From: Rhizobacter sp. AJA081-3
GTDB taxonomy: Bacteria > Pseudomonadota > Gammaproteobacteria > Burkholderiales > Burkholderiaceae_C
Direction of reading: 5' to 3'
DNA: 64,000 nt
Assembly: GCF_017795745.1 (NCBI RefSeq)
Contig: NZ_CP059067.1
Coordinates: forward strand, 310,001-374,000
Below the pieces are notes generated by a model. It saw nothing but the letters and a program-made list of their open reading frames with translations. It was not told the DNA's origin and did no database searches. Positions 27,740-36,187 of this stretch are shown here, in pieces; position 1 is the stretch's first letter; each line of letters opens with the position of its first letter. A program made the position numbers and the translations under genes.

Positions 27740-28681
27740 TCAGGACACGGCCTGGTAGTAGAGGTTCTGCGGGTGGTTGGCCTGCGCGAAGAAGAACCAG
27801 CGCTCGGCGATCAGCCCGACGTACTGCACCACGAAGGCCGTCGCCAGCAGTGCGCCCGAGCCGCTGCGCAGGCCCAGCGCCAGCAGCACGAGCGGCACGG
27901 CGAAGGCGAGCACGAGGAAGGCCCACTTGATCTGGCGAAGCAGCGCGGCGCTGCGCCGGTGGAAGAACTCGCGCGTGTTGTACGAGCTGCCGGTGAAGCC
28001 CTGCGACTTCTGCACGATGCGCGGGTGGTGGATGCCGGTGGCCGACTGCAGCGTCGACTTCGGCTTCAGCCGTGCGTTGCGCAGCAGCGAGGCCGAGCGC
28101 GTGGCCAGGCCCAGCACAGTGAACACCATCGCCGCCACCGCGTAGGCGCCGGCCAGCGGTGCCGCGGCGAAGGCCGCATAGGCGCTGGCCAGCGTCAGGC
28201 CGCAGGCGCAGCCCAGCAGCACGAAGTTGGCCACCGTCAGCGGGCTGGCCCATTCCTGCAGGAAGCGGATGCAGGCGTAGATCATGCCGGTGCACACGAA
28301 CAGCGTGATGCACAGCAGCGCCCCCACGGCGCCGATGGCCACGCTGCCCGGCCAGCCCTGCCCGTGCGCCAGGCCGTAGGCGAAGACGACGCCACCGAAG
28401 GCGATCAGCGCGATGCCCTCGCGCGACAGCCACGAAGTGCGCCACATCGCCATCGCACGCCAGGCCCGCTCCGGGTGGCCGAGGTGGAACAGCGAGGCCA
28501 CCGCGCCGGCGGCAACGAGCAGCAGCGAGACGATGCTGCCGCCGACCCAGAAGGCCGCGTCGGGCCGCGGCGAGAACACCTGCGCGAGCGCGGCGAGCTC
28601 GGTCGCGTACAGCGCAAGGAACAGGCCCTGGCCGGCGCCGATCAGCGTGGTCAGGAAGATCACCGAGAAGCCAGGATGCAT
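27740..28681 (-). CDS. soeC: SoeC-like membrane anchor (DmsC family)
   Basis: 313 residues with eight hydrophobic segments; begins MHPGFSVIFLTTLIGAGQGL as DmsC/SoeC proteins do. It anchors the molybdoenzyme to the inner membrane and passes electrons to quinone. A soluble stretch near residues 205-245 (GIHHPRIVQKSQGFTGSSYN) links the two halves. It lies after the iron-sulfur subunit gene with a 43-base gap and before the exporter gene. Assignment as sulfite rather than DMSO anchor rests on the neighbours. Confidence 0.88.
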   Translation of the reverse strand: MHPGFSVIFLTTLIGAGQGLFLALYATELAALAQVFSPRPDAAFWVGGSIVSLLLVAAGAVASLFHLGHPERAWRAMAMWRTSWLSREGIALIAFGGVVFAYGLAHGQGWPGSVAIGAVGALLCITLFVCTGMIYACIRFLQEWASPLTVANFVLLGCACGLTLASAYAAFAAAPLAGAYAVAAMVFTVLGLATRSASLLRNARLKPKSTLQSATGIHHPRIVQKSQGFTGSSYNTREFFHRRSAALLRQIKWAFLVLAFAVPLVLLALGLRSGSGALLATAFVVQYVGLIAERWFFFAQANHPQNLYYQAVS

Positions 28682-28724
28682 CGTCGAATCCGTCGGGAGT
28701 GGTGTGGGCCGGGCGCGCGAACGC

Positions 28725-29465
28725 TCAACCGGAGAAGTTGATCGCGTCGTCGAGCGTGCTGCGCGGCTTGGCACCCGGCGCGGGCGGCACCACGTCGATC
28801 TGCTGCGGGTTGTCGGCGCGCACCAGCTCGTCGTCGCGGATGTTGATGACGGTGCGCCGCCGCGGCAGGTAGTGGTTCGACGGCTGCGTGCCCCATTCGG
28901 GCATCAGCGTGTAGCCGCCGCGCTCGCGGATCGCGGTGGACACCTCGGACTCGGGGTCGTGCACGTCGCCGAACAGCCGCGCGTTGGTCGGGCAGGCCAT
29001 CACGCAGGCGGGGCGGCGGTCGGCCTCGGGCAGTTCGGTGCTGTGGATGCGGTCCACGCACAGCGTGCACTTGGTCATCACCTGGCGCTGCTCGTCGAGC
29101 TCGCGCACGCCGTAGGGGCAGGCCCAGGCGCAGTAGCCGCAGCCGATGCACTTGTCGAAGTCGACCAGCACGATGCCGTCCTCGGCGCGCTTGTAGCTGG
29201 CGCCGGTGGGACACACCGGCACGCAGGGCGGGTCTTCGCAATGCAGGCAGCTCTTCGGGAAGTGCACCGTCTGCGTGGACGGGAACTCGCCCACCTCGAA
29301 GGTCTGCACGCGGTTGAAGAAGGTGCCGGCGGGGTTCTCGTCGTAGGGCCGCACGTCGGTCAGCGCGCCGGCGCTGCCCGAGGTGTTCCACGATTTGCAG
29401 CTGGTCACGCAGGCCTGGCAGCCCACGCACACGTTCAGGTCGATCACCAGGGCGAGCTGGGTCAT
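28725..29465 (-). CDS. soeB: SoeB-like four [4Fe-4S] ferredoxin subunit
   Basis: 246 residues. Cys clusters appear in order: CVGCQACVTSCKSW, CLHCEDPPCVPVCPT, CIGCGYCAWACPYG, and CTLCVDRI with a partnering CVMACP. This is the standard layout of a DmsB/SoeB electron-transfer subunit with four clusters. The start MTQLALVIDLNVCVGC overlaps the stop of the catalytic-subunit gene by one base. It passes electrons from the molybdenum site to the SoeC-like anchor. Confidence 0.92.
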   Translation of the reverse strand: MTQLALVIDLNVCVGCQACVTSCKSWNTSGSAGALTDVRPYDENPAGTFFNRVQTFEVGEFPSTQTVHFPKSCLHCEDPPCVPVCPTGASYKRAEDGIVLVDFDKCIGCGYCAWACPYGVRELDEQRQVMTKCTLCVDRIHSTELPEADRRPACVMACPTNARLFGDVHDPESEVSTAIRERGGYTLMPEWGTQPSNHYLPRRRTVINIRDDELVRADNPQQIDVVPPAPGAKPRSTLDDAINFSG

Positions 29466-32383
29466 CACGCACCCCCTTCGGAAGGCTGCTTTCGGCCGGC
29501 GAAGTAGGCCTGCCACAGCCGCCGCGCCGGCCCCATGCCGGGCACCGGTGTCATCGGCGCGAACTGCGGCGAGGTCTCGGCCGGCTCGTCGGCGCCGGCC
29601 TTGCGGATGCGCACGCGCACGTCGTACCAGCCGGCCTGGCCGGTGATCGGGTCGGAGTTCGACAGCGGCGCCGCGCCGCCGGCCTGCGGCAGCACCTCGC
29701 TGATCAGGTGGTTGAGCAGGAAGCCCTTCTTCGCCTCGTCGGCGGCGGCCCCGAGCTGCCAGGCGCCGGCGGCCTTGCCGATGGCGTTCCAGGTCCACAC
29801 TGTGCCGGGCTCCACCGCCTCGCTGAAGCGGCACATGCAGCGCACCTGGCCCCAGGTCGACTCGACCCAGATCCAGTCGCCGTCGGCGATGCCCTGCGCG
29901 CGTGCCGCGAGCGGGTTGACGAACAGGTAGTTGTGGCTGTGGATCTGGCGCAGCCAGGCGTTCTGCGAATCCCAGGAGTGGTACATCGCCATCGGCCGCT
30001 GCGTCACCGCGGCGAGCGGGTAGCGCTCGCCGTCGGTGGCCTGCATCTCCAGCGGCGCCTGGTAGAAGGGCAGCGGGTCGAAGTGCCGCGCGACACGCTC
30101 GCGCAGGTGGGCGGGCGGCTGCTTGCCGGCGCGCTTGCCCTGCGCCGCGAGGCGGAACTTCTGCAGCACATCCGAGTACAGGTGGATCAGGATCGGATCG
30201 GCGTCGCGCCGCATGCGCACGCTCTTCGACCAGTTCATGTAGCCCTGGTTCCAGTTGCGCATGAACTGGTAGGCGGGCGGCAACTCGTGGTGGAAGACGC
30301 AGTTGTTCTGCGCGTACATCTCCCACTGGTTCGGGTTGGGCTCGCCGACGATGGACTTGCTGCCGTCGGCGCCGCGCCAGCCGGCGAGGAAGCCGATGCC
30401 CGAGCCCGGCGCGGTCTCGTAGTTGACGACGAAATCCGTGTAGCCCTTGAACTTGCGCGTGCCGTCGGCGGCGGTGAAGGCCGGCAGCTTCAGGCGCGAA
30501 GCGAGCTCGACGATCACTTCCTGAAAGGGCTTGCACTGGCCGAGTGGCTCGACCACCGGGATGCGCACCGCGTCCACCGGCCCGTCGAACTCCGAGATCG
30601 GCCGGTCGAGGATGGACATCACGTCGTGCCGCTCGAGGTAGGTGGTGTCGGGCAGCACCAGGTCGGCGAAGGCGGTGGTCTCGGACTGGAAGGCGTCGCA
30701 CACCACCAGGAAGGGGATCTTGTAGCCGCCGTCGGCGTCCTTGTCGGTGAGCATGGTGCGCACCTGCGAGGTGTTCATGCTCGAGTTCCAGGCCATGTTG
30801 GCCATGAAGATCATCAGCGTGTCGATGCGGTAGGGGTCGCCGCGCCAGGCGTTGGTGATGACGCTGTGCATCAGCCCGTGCACCGACAGCGGGTGTTCCC
30901 ACGAGAAGGCCTTGTCGATGCGCACCGGCCCGCCGTGCTCGTCGACGAACAGGTCGTTCGGGTCGGCCGGGAAGCCCAGCGGCATGCCTTCGAGCACGCT
31001 GTTCGGCTTGACGTCCTGCGGCCCCTTGGGCGGCTTGGCGATCGGCGGGATGGCGCGCGGGAACGGCGCCTTGTGGCGAAAGCCGCCGGGGCGGTCGATC
31101 GTGCCCAGCAGCGACATCAGGATGGCCAGCGCGCGCACCGTGTGGAAGCCGTTGCTGTGCGCGGCCAGGCCGCGCATCGCATGGAAGGCCACCGGGTTGC
31201 CGGTCACCGTCTGGTGCTCGACGCCCCAGGAGTCGGTCCAGGCGATCGGCAGGTGGATCTTGTGGTCGCGTGCGGTCACGCCCATCTCGTGGGCGAGGCG
31301 GTAGATCGTCTCGACCGGGATGCCGGTGATGCCGCTGGCCCATTCGGGCGTGTAGCCGGCCACGCGCTCGACCAGCAGCTGGAAGGCCGGCTTCACCGCC
31401 TTGCCATCGGGCATCAGGTACTCGCCGCGCAGGCGCGGGTCGGCGCCGGGCGTGTGGGTGGCCACGGCGCTGTCGGTGTGGCGGTCCCACCAGAACTTGT
31501 TGTGCGGGTAGTCGGGGTTGAGCACCTCGCCATCGGCGTCCATCGCGAACAGGCCGAACTCGCCGTCGCCGGGCATCTGGTTCACCAGCTGGCCGCCGTT
31601 GGTGTAGCGGGCGATGAACTCGCGGTCGTACAGGCCCTTGTCGATGATCACGTGGATCAGCGCGAGCAGCAGCGCGCCGTCGGTGCCGGGGCGCACCGGC
31701 ACCCATTCGTCGGCGATCGCCGAGTAGCCGGTGCGGATCGGGTTGATCGACACGAAGCGCCCGCCGCCGCGCTTGAACTTCGAGATGGCGATCTTCAGCG
31801 GATTGCTGTGGTGGTCTTCCGCCGTGCCGATCATGATGAACAGCTTGGCGCGGTCGAGGTCGGGGCCGCCGAACTCCCAGAACGAGCCGCCGATCGTGTA
31901 GATCATGCCGGCGGCCATGTTCACCGAGCAGAAGCCGCCGTGCGCCGCGTAGTTGGGCGTGCCGAACTGCTTGGCGAACAGGCCGGTCAGCGCCTGCATC
32001 TGGTCGCGGCCGGTGAACAGCGCGAACTTCTTCGGGTCGGTGGCGCGCAGGTGTGCCAGCCGCTTCTCGAGCAGCGAAAAGGTCTCGTCCCAGGAGATCT
32101 CGTCGTAGACGCCGGCGCCACGCTCGGTGCCTTCACGGCGCAGCAGCGGCGCCGTCAGGCGCGCGGGCGAGACCTGCTTCATCGCGCCCGAGGCGCCCTT
32201 GGCGCAGATGACGCCCTGGTTCAGCGGGTGATCGGGGTTGCCGTCGATGTAGCGCACCTCGCCGTCACGAAGGTGAACGCGGATGCCGCAGCGGCAGGCG
32301 CACATGTAGCAGGTGGTCTTCTTGACCTCGAGGCTGCCGATGTCCTCGGACTGCGGGTTGGAAAGTCGCTGTTCGCTCGTCAT
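29465..32383 (-). CDS. soeA: SoeA-like molybdopterin catalytic subunit, sulfite:quinone oxidoreductase
   Basis: 972 residues. N-terminal [4Fe-4S] ligands are Cys25, Cys28, Cys32 and Cys60. A Cys at 152 in HGGFCSVNMAAG is the likely molybdenum ligand, as in polysulfide/thiosulfate reductase-type enzymes. No Tat signal is present (it begins MTSEQRLSNPQSEDIGSLEV), so the enzyme is cytoplasmic, as known for SoeABC sulfite-oxidising enzymes. The neighbouring SulP and TauE genes support sulfite as substrate. It oxidises cytoplasmic sulfite to sulfate and reduces quinone. An in-frame upstream extension overlapping the SulP gene is rejected. Confidence 0.9.
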   Translation of the reverse strand: MTSEQRLSNPQSEDIGSLEVKKTTCYMCACRCGIRVHLRDGEVRYIDGNPDHPLNQGVICAKGASGAMKQVSPARLTAPLLRREGTERGAGVYDEISWDETFSLLEKRLAHLRATDPKKFALFTGRDQMQALTGLFAKQFGTPNYAAHGGFCSVNMAAGMIYTIGGSFWEFGGPDLDRAKLFIMIGTAEDHHSNPLKIAISKFKRGGGRFVSINPIRTGYSAIADEWVPVRPGTDGALLLALIHVIIDKGLYDREFIARYTNGGQLVNQMPGDGEFGLFAMDADGEVLNPDYPHNKFWWDRHTDSAVATHTPGADPRLRGEYLMPDGKAVKPAFQLLVERVAGYTPEWASGITGIPVETIYRLAHEMGVTARDHKIHLPIAWTDSWGVEHQTVTGNPVAFHAMRGLAAHSNGFHTVRALAILMSLLGTIDRPGGFRHKAPFPRAIPPIAKPPKGPQDVKPNSVLEGMPLGFPADPNDLFVDEHGGPVRIDKAFSWEHPLSVHGLMHSVITNAWRGDPYRIDTLMIFMANMAWNSSMNTSQVRTMLTDKDADGGYKIPFLVVCDAFQSETTAFADLVLPDTTYLERHDVMSILDRPISEFDGPVDAVRIPVVEPLGQCKPFQEVIVELASRLKLPAFTAADGTRKFKGYTDFVVNYETAPGSGIGFLAGWRGADGSKSIVGEPNPNQWEMYAQNNCVFHHELPPAYQFMRNWNQGYMNWSKSVRMRRDADPILIHLYSDVLQKFRLAAQGKRAGKQPPAHLRERVARHFDPLPFYQAPLEMQATDGERYPLAAVTQRPMAMYHSWDSQNAWLRQIHSHNYLFVNPLAARAQGIADGDWIWVESTWGQVRCMCRFSEAVEPGTVWTWNAIGKAAGAWQLGAAADEAKKGFLLNHLISEVLPQAGGAAPLSNSDPITGQAGWYDVRVRIRKAGADEPAETSPQFAPMTPVPGMGPARRLWQAYFAGRKQPSEGGA

Positions 32384-32390
32384 GGGGGGC

Positions 32391-34154
32391 TCAGGCTGGG
32401 GAGGGCGCGGTGCGGCACAGCCTGAACGCGCGCACGGTGCAGCGGCGGCAGACCTCGGGGTCGAGCTTCGGGAAGATGCGGTCGACGACGTCGTCGCCGA
32501 TGGCGAACAGCTGGGCGCGGCCGATGTCGTCGAGGCAGCCGGCGCGCTCCAGCGTGTCCACCACCTGCGGCTGCAGGCGATGGAAGTACAGGCCGCCGCC
32601 GAGCGCCTTGCGGCGGCGCGCCTCCTGCGCGAGCAGGTCGGCGCCGGCGCTGTCGACGAAGTTGATGCCCGGCGCGAGCAGCAGCAGATGCTTGCGCGCC
32701 GGCGCGTCGGCATCGACGGCGCGCAGGTTCCGCTGCACGTGATCGATGGCGCCGAAGTACAGCGGACCGTCGACGAACAGCATCTTCAGCTGCGGGCACT
32801 CGGGCTCGGCAGCGCGGTCGACGAAGTGGTAGGCGCCGACGCCGGGGGCCGGCTTCGCGTCGCGCAGGCTCGGCCGCGCCGTGCGCTCGAGGAACAGCAC
32901 CAGCGACAGCAGCACGCCGGCGTAGATGGCGAACTCCAGCTGCATGAACAGCGTGGCCAGCAGCGTGACCACGAGCACGGCGAGCTCGGCGCGGCTGGTG
33001 CGAGCAATGGCCGCGATGTGGTGCCAGTCGACCAGGGACCACGCCACCAGCAGCAGGATCGCCGCCATCGAGGCGATCGGCAGGAAGCGCACCAGCGGCG
33101 CCAGCGCCACCAGCGTGAGCAGCAGCAGCCCAGCCGAGAACACCGCGGCCAGCGGCGTCACCGCGCCGGCCGTGTAGTTGACGCCGCTGCGCGTGAACGA
33201 GCCGCTGGAGACATAGCTCGAGGCGAAGCTGCCGCACAGGTTGGCCAGGCCCTGGCCGATGAACTCCTGGCTGCCGTCGATGCGCTGGCCCGACTTCAGC
33301 GCGATGGCGCGCGCGATGGCGATCGCCTCGGTGAGCGACAGCATGGTCAACGCGACGGCCACCGCGCCGAGTTCGCGCAGGCTCTGCGCCGACAAGTCCG
33401 GCATCGACAGCGGGGGCAGGCTGCGCGGAATGGCTCCGACCGTGGCGATGCCCAGGTCGGGCCCGAACATCGATTGCAGCGCGGCCGCAAACACGCTGCC
33501 CACCAGCATCGCGCTGATCATGTACGGCACCTGCGGCAGGTGGCGCCGCGTGACCAGGCCCGCGAGCAGCGATACGCCGCCGACGGCCAGCACCCACGGG
33601 TTGGTGTGGCCGAGCTCACGCGCGAATCCGGCGAGCGTCTCGACGAAGGACGAGGTGGCCGGCGTCTTCAGGCCGAACAGGTTCTTCAACTGACTGGCCG
33701 CGATCAGCACCGCCGCGCCGGCGGTGAAGCCGATCACCACGGTGTGCGAGATGAAGTTGACAATGAAGCCCAGCCGCGCCAGCCCCATGGCCAGCATCAG
33801 CACGCCGGTCATGAAGCTCAACGTCACCACGTGCTGGATGTAGGCCGCGCTGCCCGGCTCGGCGATCGGGCTGATGGTGGCGAAGATGACCAGCGACAGC
33901 GCCGCGGTCGGCCCCGACACCAGGTGCATCGACGAGCCGAACAGAGCCGCCACGATCACCGGCACGATCGCCGTGTACAGGCCGTACTGCGGCGGCAGCC
34001 CGGCGATGCTGGCATAGGCCACCGCCTGCGGCACGAGGATGATCGCGCCCGTCAGGCCGGCCAGCGCATCCGCGCGCAGGCTGCGTGCATCGACCTGCGG
34101 CCACCAGCGCAGCATCGGCAGGACTCTCGCTAGCCGACCCTCGGGTGTTGCCAT
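32391..34154 (-). CDS. SulP family anion permease with STAS domain
   Basis: 587 residues. Ten to twelve membrane helices open with DALAGLTGAIILVPQAVAYA, the SulP signature; a C-terminal STAS domain (residues about 445-560) contains APGINFVDSAGADLLAQEA. An extra tail holds CRRCTVRAFRLC with paired Cys, unusual for the family. It is the first gene of the leftward operon that includes SoeABC and TauE, with an AGAGGA ribosome site and a sigma54-type promoter 36-51 bases upstream. In this context it may export the sulfate made, or exchange anions. Confidence 0.92.
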   Translation of the reverse strand: MATPEGRLARVLPMLRWWPQVDARSLRADALAGLTGAIILVPQAVAYASIAGLPPQYGLYTAIVPVIVAALFGSSMHLVSGPTAALSLVIFATISPIAEPGSAAYIQHVVTLSFMTGVLMLAMGLARLGFIVNFISHTVVIGFTAGAAVLIAASQLKNLFGLKTPATSSFVETLAGFARELGHTNPWVLAVGGVSLLAGLVTRRHLPQVPYMISAMLVGSVFAAALQSMFGPDLGIATVGAIPRSLPPLSMPDLSAQSLRELGAVAVALTMLSLTEAIAIARAIALKSGQRIDGSQEFIGQGLANLCGSFASSYVSSGSFTRSGVNYTAGAVTPLAAVFSAGLLLLTLVALAPLVRFLPIASMAAILLLVAWSLVDWHHIAAIARTSRAELAVLVVTLLATLFMQLEFAIYAGVLLSLVLFLERTARPSLRDAKPAPGVGAYHFVDRAAEPECPQLKMLFVDGPLYFGAIDHVQRNLRAVDADAPARKHLLLLAPGINFVDSAGADLLAQEARRRKALGGGLYFHRLQPQVVDTLERAGCLDDIGRAQLFAIGDDVVDRIFPKLDPEVCRRCTVRAFRLCRTAPSPA

Positions 34155-34189
34155 GTTCCTCTTGCGGCGTTCGGTACCCGCTGCCGGTT

Positions 34190-34205
34190 TGCAAGCTTGA
34201 TGCCA
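34190..34205 (-). promoter_or_regulatory. Sigma54-type promoter of the SulP-SoeABC-TauE operon
   Basis: Read on the minus strand: TGGCATCAAGCTTGCA. It matches the -24/-12 consensus TGGCACG-N4-TTGCW except for two bases (C6 to T, G7 to C), with the exact GG-N10-GC spacing. Transcription would start near 34179, giving a 25-base leader before the SulP ATG at 34154. Confidence 0.75.
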
Positions 34206-34271
34206 CGCGCCCCTTGCGCAGGCCGCTCACTCGCAGCGCGCAGGCGGGCTCGCGCAGCGCCTTGCGCAGCG

Positions 34272-34309
34272 GTTTCGATCGGAAACGAAGGTTGGTTTCG
34301 GATCGAAAC
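34272..34309. promoter_or_regulatory. Paired palindromes between divergent sigma54 promoters (candidate enhancer)
   Basis: GTTTCG-ATC-GGAAAC at 34272-34286 and GTTTCG-GAT-CGAAAC at 34295-34309, centres 23 bases apart (about two helical turns). The second is a perfect 6-3-6 palindrome and the first has one mismatch. A lone CGAAAC half-site follows at 34321. They lie about 95-130 bases upstream of the leftward start and 125-160 upstream of the rightward start, the usual distance for NtrC-type activators. Confidence 0.7.
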
Positions 34310-34406
34310 GCGACCCGATGCGAAACGTCGAGACAAACCCTAGGAAAGTGGCCCCGCGAGGCCCTCGAAGGCCTTCAATCGCCTCGATTCGCCGTGTTTG
34401 CGGTGT

Positions 34407-34422
34407 GGGCACGAAGCATGCA
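34407..34422 (+). promoter_or_regulatory. Sigma54-type promoter of the oxygenase operon
   Basis: GGGCACGAAGCATGCA fits TGGCACG-N4-TTGCW with two mismatches (T1 to G, T12 to A) and exact GG-N10-GC spacing. The predicted start near 34433 gives a 26-base leader containing GGAGACAG before the ATG at 34459, the mirror image of the leftward promoter. Confidence 0.72.
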
Positions 34423-34458
34423 AAGACAGGCCTGCCCATCGACCCACGGAGACAGGCC

Positions 34459-35667
34459 ATGTCGCGCAATTCGAACGAGTGGAAAGAGCGCCCGCAGTTC
34501 CCGCAGACGCACTACGTCAGCACCGAGATCTACACCAGCGAACAGATCTTCCGCGAGGAGCAGGCGAAGGTGTTCGGCAAGGTCTGGATCATCGCGTGCC
34601 ACGAGTCGGAGCTGGTCAACCCGTACGACTTCCGCACCTTCAACCACCCCAGCGGCGCGCCGCTGATCGTGATCCGCGGCGAAGACAACACGGTGCGCAG
34701 CTTCTACAACATCTGCCCGCACCGCGGCAACACGCTGCTGTACGACCCGGTGGGCAATGCCAAGCGCATCACCTGCATCTTCCATGCGTGGTCGTTCAAC
34801 GCGAAGGGCGACTGCATCGACATCTCGCGCGCCAAGCAGGGCTACCAGGACCGCTACGAGTGCAAGGACGCCGGCCTGCGCGAGGTGAAGACCTCGATCG
34901 GCTACGGCGGCTTCGTGTGGGTCAACGTCGACGACGACTGCTGCTCGCTGCAGGAGTACATCGGCGACGCGATGGGCCTGCTCGACGAGAACCTGAACAT
35001 GCCGCTCGAGGTCTTCCATTACCACAAGGCCGTGGTCGACACGAACTACAAGCTGTGGCACGACACGAACAGCGAGTTCTATCACGACTACATGCACTAC
35101 TTCAATCGAATCACCGGGATGATCCAGCCCGGCTACTTCGATCGCAAGTACACCGGCTACCCGAACGGCCACGCGTCGGTGGGCTCGATGTCCATCAAGT
35201 ACGACGCCTATGAAGGCAGCCAGGCGCGCGGCGTGGGCTGGCCGGGCCTGGCCCCCGGCGGCTGGGTGCTGATCGACATCTTCCCCGGCATGACCTTCAA
35301 CCTGCGCACCTCGGTGCTGCGCATGGATACAGCGATACCGCTCGGGCCGAACAAGCTGCTCATCGAGTTCCGCGGCCTGGGCCTGAAGAGCGACACGCCG
35401 GAGCAGCGTGCCGAGCGCATCCGCGACCACAACACCATCTGGGGCCCGTTCGGCCGCAACCTGCACGAAGACCTGCTCGGCGTGAAGGGCCAGGGCCAGG
35501 CGATGCGCGAGGGCACCGACAGCCAGTGGGTGATCCACGGCCGCGAGGAGAACATGACCATCCACGACGAAGGCGGCATGCGGCACTTCTACGCCGAGTG
35601 GAGCCGTCGCATGGGCCGCCCGGCCAGCGAGCCGCTGCCGTCCACCGCCTCGACGCAAGCCGCCTGA
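34459..35667 (+). CDS. Rieske oxygenase alpha subunit, methanesulfonate monooxygenase-like
   Basis: 402 residues. Rieske ligands are C86-x-H88 and C106-x2-H109 with a 17-residue gap. The catalytic site reads NSEFYHDYMH (Glu206, His209, His213): Glu where most relatives have Asp, and only three residues between the two His instead of four. It resembles MsmA of methanesulfonate monooxygenase in length and in gene company: beta subunit, reductase, Rieske ferredoxin and sulfonate importer. MsmA is described with a longer 26-residue Rieske gap, so this is a relative and not MsmA itself. It likely cleaves a small sulfonate to an aldehyde and sulfite. GGAGACAG precedes the ATG. Confidence 0.85.
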   Translation: MSRNSNEWKERPQFPQTHYVSTEIYTSEQIFREEQAKVFGKVWIIACHESELVNPYDFRTFNHPSGAPLIVIRGEDNTVRSFYNICPHRGNTLLYDPVGNAKRITCIFHAWSFNAKGDCIDISRAKQGYQDRYECKDAGLREVKTSIGYGGFVWVNVDDDCCSLQEYIGDAMGLLDENLNMPLEVFHYHKAVVDTNYKLWHDTNSEFYHDYMHYFNRITGMIQPGYFDRKYTGYPNGHASVGSMSIKYDAYEGSQARGVGWPGLAPGGWVLIDIFPGMTFNLRTSVLRMDTAIPLGPNKLLIEFRGLGLKSDTPEQRAERIRDHNTIWGPFGRNLHEDLLGVKGQGQAMREGTDSQWVIHGREENMTIHDEGGMRHFYAEWSRRMGRPASEPLPSTASTQAA

Positions 35668-35700
35668 GCGCTGCTGCCCACCCCACCGACGCGAGGATGC

Positions 35701-36164
35701 CCGTGGACCAACGACACGCCCTGACCGAACTCGTCTGCCGCTCGTGCATGACGCTCGACGACCGCGCCTTCGGCGCCTACCTCGAGCTGTGCGACCCGGC
35801 CTATCGCTACCGCATCACCGCCTACAGCCCGGAGATCCGCAAGGAGATGACCTGGCTGGAGCACGACAAGCCCGGCATGCAGACGCTGTTCACCAACCTG
35901 CCGCGCCACAACAGCGACCAGTCGCCGCTGACGCGTCACGTCACCGTCTACACCGTCGACCAGGACGACGCGAAAGGCCGCGCCAGAGTGGTCAGCGCGC
36001 TGCAGGTGTTCAAGACCACGCTGGACGGCGGCGCGACCGAGCTGTACGCGGTGGGCAAGATCGAGGACGACATCGCGCTCACCGACGCCGGCCCGAAGCT
36101 GCTCGACCGCAACGTCCGCCTGCAGACGCGCATGCTGGGCATCGGCTACCACATCCCCTTCTGA
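35701..36164 (+). CDS. Ring-hydroxylating oxygenase beta subunit (MsmB-like)
   Basis: 154 residues with the NTF2-like fold of oxygenase small subunits: helical start LTELVCRSCMTLDDRAFGAY, core strands CDPAYRYRITAYSPEIRKEM and the closing RNVRLQTRMLGIGYHIPF. It stabilises the alpha trimer and has no cofactor. The start is ATG 35699-35701 region, with GCGAGGATG context. It follows the alpha gene by 33 bases and precedes the reductase. Confidence 0.87.
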
Positions 36165-36187
36165 GCGCAGCGCCGGTGGCCCTCCCC

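Noticed and set aside
29708-32425. A 905-codon open frame on the plus strand opposite the SoeA gene
   Set aside because: It is antisense to a clear molybdoenzyme, is dominated by His, Arg, Val and Asp from GC-rich third positions, and has no recognisable motif. High GC makes such long shadows common here.
34459-35667. Direct naming of the alpha subunit as MsmA
   Set aside because: Gene company fits, but the Rieske Cys-His pairs are 17 residues apart rather than the 26 described for MsmA, so only a family-level call is made.
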